Assembly: GCA_945865375.1 (NCBI GenBank)
Contig: CAMBEJ010000040.1
Coordinates: forward strand, 1-36,487
Reading direction: 5' to 3'
DNA length: 36,487 nt
Source of the DNA: Akkermansia muciniphila
Lineage (GTDB): Bacteria > Verrucomicrobiota > Verrucomicrobiia > Limisphaerales > F1-80-MAGS106
A model generated the notes under the pieces. That model was not told the DNA's origin. It was given only the letters and a program-made list of their open reading frames with translations, and searched no databases. Within the stretch, counting starts at the first letter, position 1. Each line of letters starts with the position of its first letter. The position numbers and the translations under genes are program-made. Below are positions 7,935-15,540 of the stretch, in pieces.

Positions 7935-9377
7935 TCAACCGTAGATTTCGCGAACCACGTGGCCATGGACGTCCGTGAGCCGGAAGTCCCTCCCGACGTG
8001 TCGGAAAGTCAGGCGTTCGTGGTCCATGCCCAGGAGCGCCAGGATGGTGGCGTGAAGGTCATGCAGATGAACCTTGTTCTTCACCGAGAAATAGCCGTAA
8101 TCGTCGGTCTCACCGAAACTGAATCCACCTTTCACACCGCCACCAGCGAGCCACATGGTGTAGCCTTCAGGGTTGTGATCGCGGCCATCGCCGTTGAGTT
8201 CTGTCACCGGAGTTCGGCCGAATTCTCCACCCCAGAGAACCAGCGTCTCGTCGAGCAACCCACGACTCTTCAGATCCGTCAACAGGGCGGCGATGGGCTT
8301 GTCGACCTCAAGCGCATTTTTTGCGTGATCGCGGGCGAGACCGCTGTGCTGATCCCATTTGTAGCTATGGGTTGCCTGGATGAAGCGAACGCCCGCCTCG
8401 GAAAAACGGCGTGCCATGAGACATTGCCGCCCGAAGTTTGCCGTGATGGGATCGTCCAGTCCGTAAAGGTCGCGTGTCGCCTTCGATTCCCCGCTGATGT
8501 CCTGAAGTTCGGGCGCGGACGTTTGCATGCGGAAGGCGAGCTCGAACGCGTTGATCCGTCCTTCCAGGGCGGCATCGGGCCCGGTTTGGGCCAACTGCGA
8601 CTCATTAAAAGTCCTCAGCAAGTCCAACTCCATGCGCTGGAGCTCGGACGGATTGCGGTCGCTGTTCTGGATAAACGGGATCCTGGCCTGGTCCGAAGGG
8701 GTCCCGGCATTGCCGATGGGTGTGCCTTGGTGAATCGCGGGCAGGAACGCGGAGTTGTAGGCGTTGACTCCGCCATGAGTCAGGGTTGGGCAGATAGTGA
8801 TGTAGCTTGGGAGGTCCATGTTCTCAGTGCCCAAACCGTAACTGATCCAGGATCCCATGCTCGGCCGTACAAAGGTGTCGCTGCCCGTGTGAAGTTCCAG
8901 TAAAGCCCCGCCATGTCGCGAGTTGGAGCCGTGCATTCCTTTGAGAAAACAGATGTCGTCCACACGCTGCGCCAGATGAGGAAACAGGTCGCTCACCCAC
9001 GCGCCGCTCTGGCCGTATTGCCGGAACTTCCATGGAGATTTCAGCAGGTGACTCGTCGGTGACGAAAACACCCGCGGCTTGGCAAAAGGCAGGGGTTTCC
9101 CATGGTCTCGTTCGAGGAGCGGCTTATAATCGAACGTGTCGACCTGCGATGGACCGCCATGCATGAACAGAAAAATGACGCGCCGAGCGCGCGCCGGGAA
9201 CATGGGACGTCTCGGTGCCAGTGGGCTGGCCATCGTGGCTTCGATCTGCGAAGGACTTCCGCATTGGCCGAGAATGCTGGCGAGGGCTAACGATCCAAAC
9301 CCGGCGCTGCTCCTGCGAAGCAGCTCACGCCGACTGAATACCGGGTTCAATGGATGCCATCCGCGAGGGCTGGTCAT
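7935..9377 (-). CDS. DUF1501 protein with Tat signal
   Basis: This 480-residue protein belongs to the DUF1501 family, an alkaline-phosphatase/sulfatase-like fold expanded in Planctomycetota and Verrucomicrobiota. The N-terminus FSRRELLRRSSAGFGSLALASIL has a twin-arginine export motif. Family signatures are LFMHGGPSQVDTFDYKP, FLKGMHGSNSRHGGALLELHTG, LVLWGGEFGRTP and GRDHNPEGYTMWLAGGGVKGG. The last three are rich in His and Asp that may bind metal. The substrate is unknown. It starts three bases after the stop of the PSD1 gene, so the two are almost certainly one transcript and act together in the cell envelope. Confidence 0.9.
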   Translation of the reverse strand: MTSPRGWHPLNPVFSRRELLRRSSAGFGSLALASILGQCGSPSQIEATMASPLAPRRPMFPARARRVIFLFMHGGPSQVDTFDYKPLLERDHGKPLPFAKPRVFSSPTSHLLKSPWKFRQYGQSGAWVSDLFPHLAQRVDDICFLKGMHGSNSRHGGALLELHTGSDTFVRPSMGSWISYGLGTENMDLPSYITICPTLTHGGVNAYNSAFLPAIHQGTPIGNAGTPSDQARIPFIQNSDRNPSELQRMELDLLRTFNESQLAQTGPDAALEGRINAFELAFRMQTSAPELQDISGESKATRDLYGLDDPITANFGRQCLMARRFSEAGVRFIQATHSYKWDQHSGLARDHAKNALEVDKPIAALLTDLKSRGLLDETLVLWGGEFGRTPVTELNGDGRDHNPEGYTMWLAGGGVKGGFSFGETDDYGYFSVKNKVHLHDLHATILALLGMDHERLTFRHVGRDFRLTDVHGHVVREIYG

Positions 9378-9380
9378 GGG

Positions 9381-12020
9381 TTAGTCGAGATGAATGAATT
9401 CGTTTGCCGCAAGGGTGATCCGGCAGAGACTCTGCCATGCGCGAAGCTGGGTGTCCATCGCAACGGACGTCACCGCGCCTAGCTTTTCGCCGTAGCTTTT
9501 CACGTAGCGGATTGCTGCCTCGCACTGTGTGGGAGATGGGCTGCGCCCGTATGCGGTCCGGAACAGTTCCGTGATACGCGCTGCGTCATCCCGCCCAGGG
9601 GTTGCCAGCAAGGACTTCGCGAGTCGAAGGGCTGCGTCGGCGACGAGGCGGCTGTTCATCATAAACAAGGCTTGAGGCGCCACCACGGTCTGGTCACGCC
9701 GGCCGTTCAGGACGCTGGGATCGGCGAAATCGAATATCTGAAAGACGTCATACAACGCGCTCCGAACCACCGGGAGATAGATTGATCGACGAGGCGTGTC
9801 GTACAGGGCCGGATCAATCTTGCTGGCCGTGCTGGTGACATAGGTTCTGTTTTCAACGCCCAGCAATGTCCCTCCCATCGCCGAGTTCAGGCCGCCACTG
9901 ACGAAAAGGAGGCTGTCGCGAACGGCCTCAACTTCGAGACGGCGGCGGGCGAACCGGCTGAGCAGCCGGTTTTCCGGATCGGGAACAATGCCATGGACGT
10001 TGTCTTGCGGATTTGCCGAGGACTGTTGGTATGAGGCCGAGTTCATGAGAAGCCGGTGCATCGTCTTCATCGACCATCCCGATGCCACCAACCGGTCACT
10101 CAGCCAATCCAACAACTCCGAATGAGTGGGCCGTTCGCCCAGAATCCCGAAGTTGTCGGGTGATCGGACGAGACCTTCTCCGAAATGCCAATGCCAGATT
10201 CGGTTCACAATGACCCGAGCCGTAAGCGGGTGGCCTGGGTCGGTCAGCCATTGGGCAAATTGCAGCCGACCGCTTACGCCGGGTTCAACCCCGCGCTCTG
10301 ACGAAGCCCTGATCGATCGCGGGAATCCCCGCTCTACCTCCTCACCCAAGGCCAGGTGACTTCCCCGCTTGTGAACGCGGAGATCGGTGGGTGTCCCCTC
10401 CGACACCGCCATGACCTCAGGCAATGTGGGCAGACTCGCCTCGAGTTCCTTCAATGTTCGTCGCGTGGTTGCCAGTTCTTCCACGCTCTTGGGTGGAAAG
10501 AGAGATTCGACGGTCTTTGGGGCCGTAAACGGACCCGTGGCCGAATAAAGAACTTCACGGAACGCGTCCAATTCGTGGTCCTCGAGCCGCGTCGGCTTGG
10601 GTGTCGCAGCCGGGCCTTCGGCAGCCTGTTTCAGTTTTTTCCACGCTTGTTCCGCCTCAAGCCAGATCTCCTCATATCGCAGCGCCAATTCCCGACGCGA
10701 TGCGAGCCTTGGCGTTCGGGTCAGGCGTCGAAACATTGCCGCGTTGGTTCCCTCCGTCAATCCAGCGCCCTGGCTGTCTGTGCTGCCCGACTTCGATTCC
10801 TTGCCGAAGCTATGCCAGATCACGAGAATTGAATTCGTCGCAGTCTCGGTCTTGGCGAGGTAGGTTTCCCATTGAGCGAGGAAATCCGGATGAAGCGTCC
10901 CCGAATCGCGGTGGGGGTTGCTTGAGCCGGACGTCTTATTGACTTCGCGCCGCTCAGTCGCCTCCAGCAGATAGTCCGCCGCTCGCCGCCGCGCCTCCGC
11001 AAGTACCGTCTCGGTCCCCCCCTGGACCAAGTCGTTGATTTGTTTGCGCTGTCGTTCCATGCCGCTCTTTCCCTCTCTCAACAGCACAAGAGCGGACGCA
11101 GGCCCGACGGGCACTTCCTGCCAGCGTGCCACGACTTTGAAGTTCTCCATGGTCCGGGTGCTTTTGAAGATGCCCGCCATCGCATAGTAGTCCTTCATCG
11201 ACACCGGATCATACTTGTGGTCGTGACATCGCGCGCATCCGGCGGTCAATCCCATGAAGACCCGGCAAGTGGAATCGAGTTGCTCGTCAACGATGTCCAT
11301 CTCCATTTTGACCGGATCGTCTTCAGCGAGCATCTTGGGTCCTAGGGTTAGGAATCCCGTTGCCATCAGCGGGTCGGATCGATCGCCATCGGGGGCGGCG
11401 GCAGGCAGCAGATCGCCGGCAAGTTGCTCATGCACGAAGCGGTCGTACGGAATGTCCCGGTTAAAGGCCCGGACGACGTAATCCCGATATCGAAAGGCGG
11501 TGGCGTAGGCAAGATTCTCGTCCATGCCATTGGAATCGGCGAACCGGGCCAGATCAAGCCAGTGACGCCCCCAACGCTCGCCATATCGAGGTGAAGCCAG
11601 AAGGCGGTCAACCAGCCGCGCAAAAGCGTCCTGCCGTGGATCGAAGACGAAAGCGTCAACCTCCGCCGGCGTCGGCGGGAGCCCAGTCAGGTCGAGGAAC
11701 GCCCGTCGTATGAGAGTCCTGCGATCGGCTCGTGGAGCGGGTTGGCGCCCGGCTTCCTCGAGCTTGGCCAGGACGAAGTGGTCAACTGGCGTTTGGGGCC
11801 AACCGACGCGGGCCACCTTGGGCACCGGCGGCACCGAGACTGACCGAAAGGCCCAGTGCTCCGAGGCCGTTGCTTGCATCCGAACAAGAAGGGATCCCAT
11901 GAGCACCAGCACGAGCACCATCGCCACAAGACGCGCCTTGCCGCTTCGTGCCAGCCCCTGATTGGGCGGCTCGGTCGGACCCAGGGAGCCGAGGAGATCG
12001 GTTGGAGAGGTTTGTGCCAT
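9381..12020 (-). CDS. PSD1-type DUF1549/DUF1553 protein
   Basis: About 879 residues. After a membrane anchor (ARLVAMVLVLVLMGSLLV), a DUF1549 region (DHFVLAKLEEAG, RRTLIRRAFLDLTGLPPTP, RYGERWGRHWLDLARFADSNG) carries CARCHDHKYDPV, a CxxCH-like motif. A DUF1553 region follows (LTARVIVNRIWHWHFGEGLVRSPDNFG, NSASYQQSS, RRLEVEAVRDSLL, YLPVVRS). Such proteins are a hallmark of the Planctomycetes-Verrucomicrobia group, and almost always pair with DUF1501 as here. Function is unproven; a role with polysaccharides or redox carriers is often guessed. I prefer ATG 12020 over 12083 because AAGGG lies seven bases before it. Confidence 0.88.
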   Translation of the reverse strand: MAQTSPTDLLGSLGPTEPPNQGLARSGKARLVAMVLVLVLMGSLLVRMQATASEHWAFRSVSVPPVPKVARVGWPQTPVDHFVLAKLEEAGRQPAPRADRRTLIRRAFLDLTGLPPTPAEVDAFVFDPRQDAFARLVDRLLASPRYGERWGRHWLDLARFADSNGMDENLAYATAFRYRDYVVRAFNRDIPYDRFVHEQLAGDLLPAAAPDGDRSDPLMATGFLTLGPKMLAEDDPVKMEMDIVDEQLDSTCRVFMGLTAGCARCHDHKYDPVSMKDYYAMAGIFKSTRTMENFKVVARWQEVPVGPASALVLLREGKSGMERQRKQINDLVQGGTETVLAEARRRAADYLLEATERREVNKTSGSSNPHRDSGTLHPDFLAQWETYLAKTETATNSILVIWHSFGKESKSGSTDSQGAGLTEGTNAAMFRRLTRTPRLASRRELALRYEEIWLEAEQAWKKLKQAAEGPAATPKPTRLEDHELDAFREVLYSATGPFTAPKTVESLFPPKSVEELATTRRTLKELEASLPTLPEVMAVSEGTPTDLRVHKRGSHLALGEEVERGFPRSIRASSERGVEPGVSGRLQFAQWLTDPGHPLTARVIVNRIWHWHFGEGLVRSPDNFGILGERPTHSELLDWLSDRLVASGWSMKTMHRLLMNSASYQQSSANPQDNVHGIVPDPENRLLSRFARRRLEVEAVRDSLLFVSGGLNSAMGGTLLGVENRTYVTSTASKIDPALYDTPRRSIYLPVVRSALYDVFQIFDFADPSVLNGRRDQTVVAPQALFMMNSRLVADAALRLAKSLLATPGRDDAARITELFRTAYGRSPSPTQCEAAIRYVKSYGEKLGAVTSVAMDTQLRAWQSLCRITLAANEFIHLD

Positions 12021-12083
12021 GAACCCATCCCTTATTGCATGTCCTTTGTCATTTGCCAATGAGAACTGTTTTGGATGCCACAT

Positions 12084-12675
12084 TGTTCAGATTTGGCTCC
12101 TTTGAGAACTACACGACAGAGGTCCGCCGAGTGCGGCAGTCGCGGGTTGTCTGGCGACGGGTAGGGTCGCGGCGGGATCGCGGGCGTCAACGGGTGGGGG
12201 TGCGGGCGTCGGGGACGCCCGCCCACACACTACTGGCTGCCCACACACTACTGGCTGCCCAGAGGCTATTTGCTCATCGTTGCTCATGGACGTCGGGGAT
12301 GCCTCTCCATGTCCAGGCGCGACTGGCGGAGCACACAACGTGACGCGCTTTTGCATGTCTGTGAAGGGTTGCGTGGGGGTGATCATGCGTCTGAATGTAT
12401 GCCTGAATGTGAGTCTGAATGTATGCCTGAATGTATGCCTGAATATATGCCTGAATGTGAGTCTGAATGTGGGTCTGAATGTATGCCTGAATGTATGCCT
12501 GAATGTATGCCTGAATGTATGCCTGAATGTGGGCGGTCGTCACTGACGACCGCAAGCCAAAAGCATCGAGGTCGGCAGCCTGCTCATCTCCTGGAATGAA
12601 TCCGAGAAGCGTCCGAGGAACGGGCCTTTCTGTTTTCCAGTAGGCATTCCGTCCTCTCTCTGGTAATTTAATCAA
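12084..12675. other. 592-bp repeat-rich intergenic region
   Basis: This divergent region separates the PSD1 gene (minus) from the Gfo/Idh gene (plus). It holds a GC-rich hairpin at about 12203-12221 (GCGGGCGTC-GGG-GACGCCCGC), two tandem 18-bp copies of CCCACACACTACTGGCTG at 12222-12257, and a 12-bp tandem array at 12391-12534. Both promoters should lie here but none could be picked out. Long open frames crossing it are by-products of the 12-bp periodicity. Confidence 0.6.
12391..12534 (+). repeat. 12-bp tandem repeat, twelve units
   Basis: Twelve consecutive units begin CTGAATGT and end ATGC, GAGT, GGGT or GGGC. The commonest is CTGAATGTATGC. Unit 5 has ATAT. The period is a multiple of three, so the array stays open in several frames and would read as repeats such as MPEC on this strand. 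The array lies in the upstream region of the Gfo/Idh gene, 141 bp before its start. Confidence 0.92.
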
Positions 12676-13959
12676 ATGAACAAAAACCATAAGTTCACCC
12701 GTCGTAGCTTCCTCAAGACTTCCATCACTTCCATCTCGGCCCTGACAATCGTACCGCGGTATGTGCTGGGTGGCCCGGGATTCACCCCGCCCAGTGAAAT
12801 CCTCACGCGCGCCGTTATCGGCACCGGTGGCATGGGCATGGGGCATGTCAACTCCATCAACACCGCCTGCAAACTCCTCGCGGTTTGTGACGTGGATGAA
12901 AAGCATCTGCAAACAGCCGTCAAAGCGGGCGGGGCTGATGTGAAGGGCTACCGGGATTTTCGCGAAGTTCTGGCCCGCAAGGACATTGACATCGTCCACG
13001 TCCCCACGCCGCCTCACTGGCACGCGCTGATCTCCATCGCCGCCGCCAAAGCGGGCAAGGATATCTGGTGCGAGAAGCCTCTGTCGCGGACGATCGCTGA
13101 GGGGGAAGCCGTGAAGGCTGCGGTGGCGAAGTATAAACGAATTTTCCGTCTGAACACATGGTTCCGATTTGACAGCCCTTTTTATGGGATGGGCGCTCCG
13201 GTGAAGCCTATCAAGAAACTCGTCCAGGCTGGAGTTTTTGGATGGCCCCTCAAGATCACGCTGGGCGGCAAAACGGGTTTCGACTGGAAACAAAACCAAT
13301 GGTGCGGCCTCCCCAACCTCACGCCACAGCCGGTTCCGGCTGAACTGGATTACGATCTTTGGCTTGGACCCGCTCCGTTCAAACCGTACCACCCGCACCG
13401 CGTTCACCAGTCTTTCCGCGGCTACTGGGATTACGACGGTGGCGGGCTTGGCGACATGGGTCAGCATTACCTAGATCCGGTGCAATATATCCTCGGTAAA
13501 GACGACGAAAGCCCGATACACATCGAAGCTGAGACCGGCCCGCAGGATCGTGACGCCGTGTTACCCTGGCGGCGGATTTCCCTTCGGTATGCCGACGGTT
13601 GCGAAATCATCCTTGACGGCGAGAACACCGACACCGCTCCCTTCCTCTCCGGCCCTCGCGGCAATCTCAGCAAGGACCTCGAATCCAGCATTCCCAACCT
13701 TACGGACAAAATCCGCGACCTGCCGGACCCGGCGCCGCAACTCACGGATTTCGTCAAAGCAGTGAAGACGCGGCAGAAATTCGCACTCAACGAAATCAAC
13801 GGTCACCGGTCCTGCACCTTGATCAATCTGGCCAAGATCGCCGTCCAAACGGGCCGCCCGCTGCGATTCGACACCAAGAGGCAGCGGTTCATCGATGACG
13901 CCAAGGCCAATGCTTACATTAAGGAGCCCATGCGCTCTCCATGGAGGATCAAGGTCTAA
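12676..13959 (+). CDS. Gfo/Idh/MocA-family oxidoreductase, Tat-exported
   Basis: This 427-residue NAD(P)-dependent oxidoreductase of the glucose-fructose oxidoreductase type probably acts on a sugar or inositol derivative. Twin-arginine signal: TRRSFLKTSITSISALTIVPRYVLG. The Rossmann fold begins with RAVIGTGGMGMGHV (GxGxxG-like). The family's EKPLSRT motif supplies the catalytic Lys. The C-terminal domain contains WDYDGGGLGDMGQHYLDPVQY, typical of the exported Verrucomicrobiota/Planctomycetota subgroup. The ATG follows an AT-rich leader without a strong SD. It stands alone, and the exact substrate cannot be told from the sequence. Confidence 0.92.
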   Translation: MNKNHKFTRRSFLKTSITSISALTIVPRYVLGGPGFTPPSEILTRAVIGTGGMGMGHVNSINTACKLLAVCDVDEKHLQTAVKAGGADVKGYRDFREVLARKDIDIVHVPTPPHWHALISIAAAKAGKDIWCEKPLSRTIAEGEAVKAAVAKYKRIFRLNTWFRFDSPFYGMGAPVKPIKKLVQAGVFGWPLKITLGGKTGFDWKQNQWCGLPNLTPQPVPAELDYDLWLGPAPFKPYHPHRVHQSFRGYWDYDGGGLGDMGQHYLDPVQYILGKDDESPIHIEAETGPQDRDAVLPWRRISLRYADGCEIILDGENTDTAPFLSGPRGNLSKDLESSIPNLTDKIRDLPDPAPQLTDFVKAVKTRQKFALNEINGHRSCTLINLAKIAVQTGRPLRFDTKRQRFIDDAKANAYIKEPMRSPWRIKV

Positions 13960-14047
13960 GACGCAAGTATTCACCACAGATCCAGACTCTATCCGACGCT
14001 GAACATGGTTCTGAGGTGTTTGAAGACGTGCTGCTGACATGGAAATC

Positions 14048-14065
14048 GGTCGGTAATAACCGACC
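14048..14065 (+). terminator. GC-rich hairpin after Gfo/Idh gene
   Basis: GGTCGGT-AATA-ACCGACC is a perfect 7-bp stem with a 4-base loop, 88 bp after the oxidoreductase stop. No T-run follows, so it is a weak candidate for an intrinsic terminator and may only be a structured repeat. Confidence 0.3.
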
Positions 14066-14193
14066 CTTCAGCCCGAATTTCGAAGCAGGCAGGACTGCCG
14101 CTCCGCAGTGTCTTCAACTGCCTGCTCAAGCGTGGAGAGTTCAGCAATTTCAGGAAGAACTCACGCCCCCACCGTCAGATCTCAGCAAAGGGG

Positions 14194-14487
14194 GTTGAAA
14201 TCGCGATCCCGAAGAGCAACCCCAATTCTTCCATTTTTCGTAATCGTAATCGGCGAGTGTTGCCCTTGAAACAGAGGGGTGGATTACGATTGACACTACA
14301 GCGACACTTTCGAGGCCCGGAGCGCGGCATTCATGCTGCTGCAAGGACCCACTGTGAATTTGAGCACCTTTCAATGCTGAGGCGCCGTCAAGTCCCCACG
14401 CTGAGGCAGCGTAAACGCCGCGCTCCGGTCGAAAACGGCAAATGTCGCTGTAGTGTTAAGATTAAGAGGAGGGAATTGGAGTTGCTC
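14194..14487 (+). repeat. Palindromic element family B, copy 1 (interrupted)
   Basis: The ends GCAACCCCAATTC (about 14216) and GAATTGGAGTTGC (about 14473) are inverted. A shared flank, GGTTGAAATCGCGATCC, precedes the left end. The same parts occur at 22086-22242: CGTAATCGTAATC, TTGAAACAGAGGG and GGATTACGATT. In this copy the right arm is split after GGATTACGATT by another element at 14293-14456. The region between the Gfo/Idh and rhodanese genes has no coding sequence. Confidence 0.75.
14293..14456. repeat. Nested 164-bp inverted-repeat element
   Basis: ACACTACAGCGACA at 14293-14306 and its exact reverse complement TGTCGCTGTAGTGT at 14443-14456 bound a non-coding body. A second inverted pair (CCGGAGCGCGGC and GCCGCGCTCCGG) lies further in. 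It interrupts the outer family B element, whose uninterrupted form is at 22086-22242, so this element arrived later. Confidence 0.75.
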
Positions 14488-14757
14488 GAGCATCCGGCTA
14501 AACGGGGTCGTTTTGCTGAGTTCAGAGACTCAGGCGCGCCGGATGGGAGGCGGCTGGCTAGGCGCAAGGAGGGAGCCTATCCCCAATGATCTGTGACCGA
14601 CGCGCAACGAAGCGAGACGTCTTCCAGACCAGCGAATTAGGCTAATATTGATCGCGACTTGGAATAAAAAGGGTCGTTTTACCAACTTCAGAGTTTTCAG
14701 GTTGAGTTTACGCCACACTTGCGACAATATCCATTGAAGGTCCTTACGAACACGAAC

Positions 14758-15324
14758 ATGAAAATCAAAACGATCCTTGCCACGCTTTTCCTCACAATCG
14801 GTCTGGCGTCCCCGAGCCCGCAGGCTGCGGCCGCCGTGAAACCGTACACGCTCAAGAAGTGTTTCATGTCCGGCCACGAACTCGAAGACAAACCCGTTGA
14901 GTTCGATTACCAGGGCCAGCACATCAAACTCTGCTGCGACGATTGCAAGATGGACTTTGACAAGGACCCAGCGAAATGGATGACGAAACTCGCCGCCGCG
15001 CTCCTGCCGTTTCAAAATGCGAACGTCGAGCAGTTCGAGAAGCTGAGGGCCGACAAGAAGAATCTGGTGCTGGATGTGCGCACCAAAAAGGAATTCGACG
15101 ACGGTCACATTCCGGGCGCGATCAATATCGACGTCAACGCGGCCGATTTTCAAGCGAAGGTGGCGAAGCTCGACAAGAGCAAGTCGTATCTGGTGCATTG
15201 TGCCGGGGGAGTCCGCAGCGTCACGGCTTGCAAGAGGCTCGCGCCCGCAGGGTTCGAGCACCTGGTGAATCTCGAAGGCGGCTACAAAGCCTGGGAAAAG
15301 GCGGGGAACAAAGGAGATAAGTAA
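14758..15324 (+). CDS. Exported YHS-like/rhodanese fusion protein
   Basis: The 188-residue product has a signal peptide (MKIKTILATLFLTIGLASPSPQAAAA). Next is a small cysteine module, Cys35 then Cys59-Cys60-x2-Cys63 (KLCCDDCKMDF), resembling a YHS metal-binding domain. A rhodanese domain runs from about residue 88 to 183. The catalytic Cys148 lies in VHCAGGVRS, and LDVRTKKEFDDGHIPGAINID is the usual rhodanese entry. It likely moves sulfur or handles thiols or metals in the periplasm. The start at ATG 14758 is chosen because it gives a clean signal peptide; a TTG at 14719 would add 13 polar residues. It stands alone. Confidence 0.85.
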   Translation: MKIKTILATLFLTIGLASPSPQAAAAVKPYTLKKCFMSGHELEDKPVEFDYQGQHIKLCCDDCKMDFDKDPAKWMTKLAAALLPFQNANVEQFEKLRADKKNLVLDVRTKKEFDDGHIPGAINIDVNAADFQAKVAKLDKSKSYLVHCAGGVRSVTACKRLAPAGFEHLVNLEGGYKAWEKAGNKGDK

Positions 15325-15373
15325 TCCCGTTCAACCGCGGAGGCACGGAGCGGCAAAGCCGCAACCGAATTTA

Positions 15374-15465
15374 ACGACGGATTACACGGATGGCACGGAT
15401 AGGGATGAAACCAGAAAATTCTTTTTCCCATCCGTGATATCCGTGATATCCGTGACGTCCGTGGT
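15374..15465. repeat. Inverted 'ACGGAT' repeat element
   Basis: The left arm holds ACGGATTACACGGATGGCACG. The right arm holds CATCCGTGATATCCGTGATA followed by TCCGTGACGTCCGTGG, that is, several ATCCGTG units in reverse orientation. The RNA would fold into a long imperfect hairpin. It fills most of the gap between the rhodanese gene and the sensor gene. The phrase CGGAGGCACGGAG just upstream (about 15339) is of the same kind. Confidence 0.65.
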
Positions 15466-15540
15466 AAAAAATCTTAGCCACAAGAGCCCACCCGGGTTTC
15501 GGTTCCCCTCAGAACTGGTCGAGATCATCCATGTCCTTCC

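Noticed and set aside
7959..8903. Plus-strand open frame of 314 codons
   Set aside because: Shadow of the DUF1501 gene, which has a Tat signal and family motifs on the other strand.
12391..12534. A repeat-peptide gene (MPEC repeats)
   Set aside because: No ribosome-binding site, no conserved start, and openness in several frames is explained by the 12-bp period.
12274..13467. Long minus-strand open frame of 397 codons
   Set aside because: It is antisense to the clear Gfo/Idh gene and runs through the 12-bp repeats, which keep all frames open. No family features.
14506..14700. Direct repeat GGGTCGTTTT...TTCAGAG at about 14506 and 14673
   Set aside because: Only about 17 of 24 bases agree and no borders are visible; too weak to list as a repeat.
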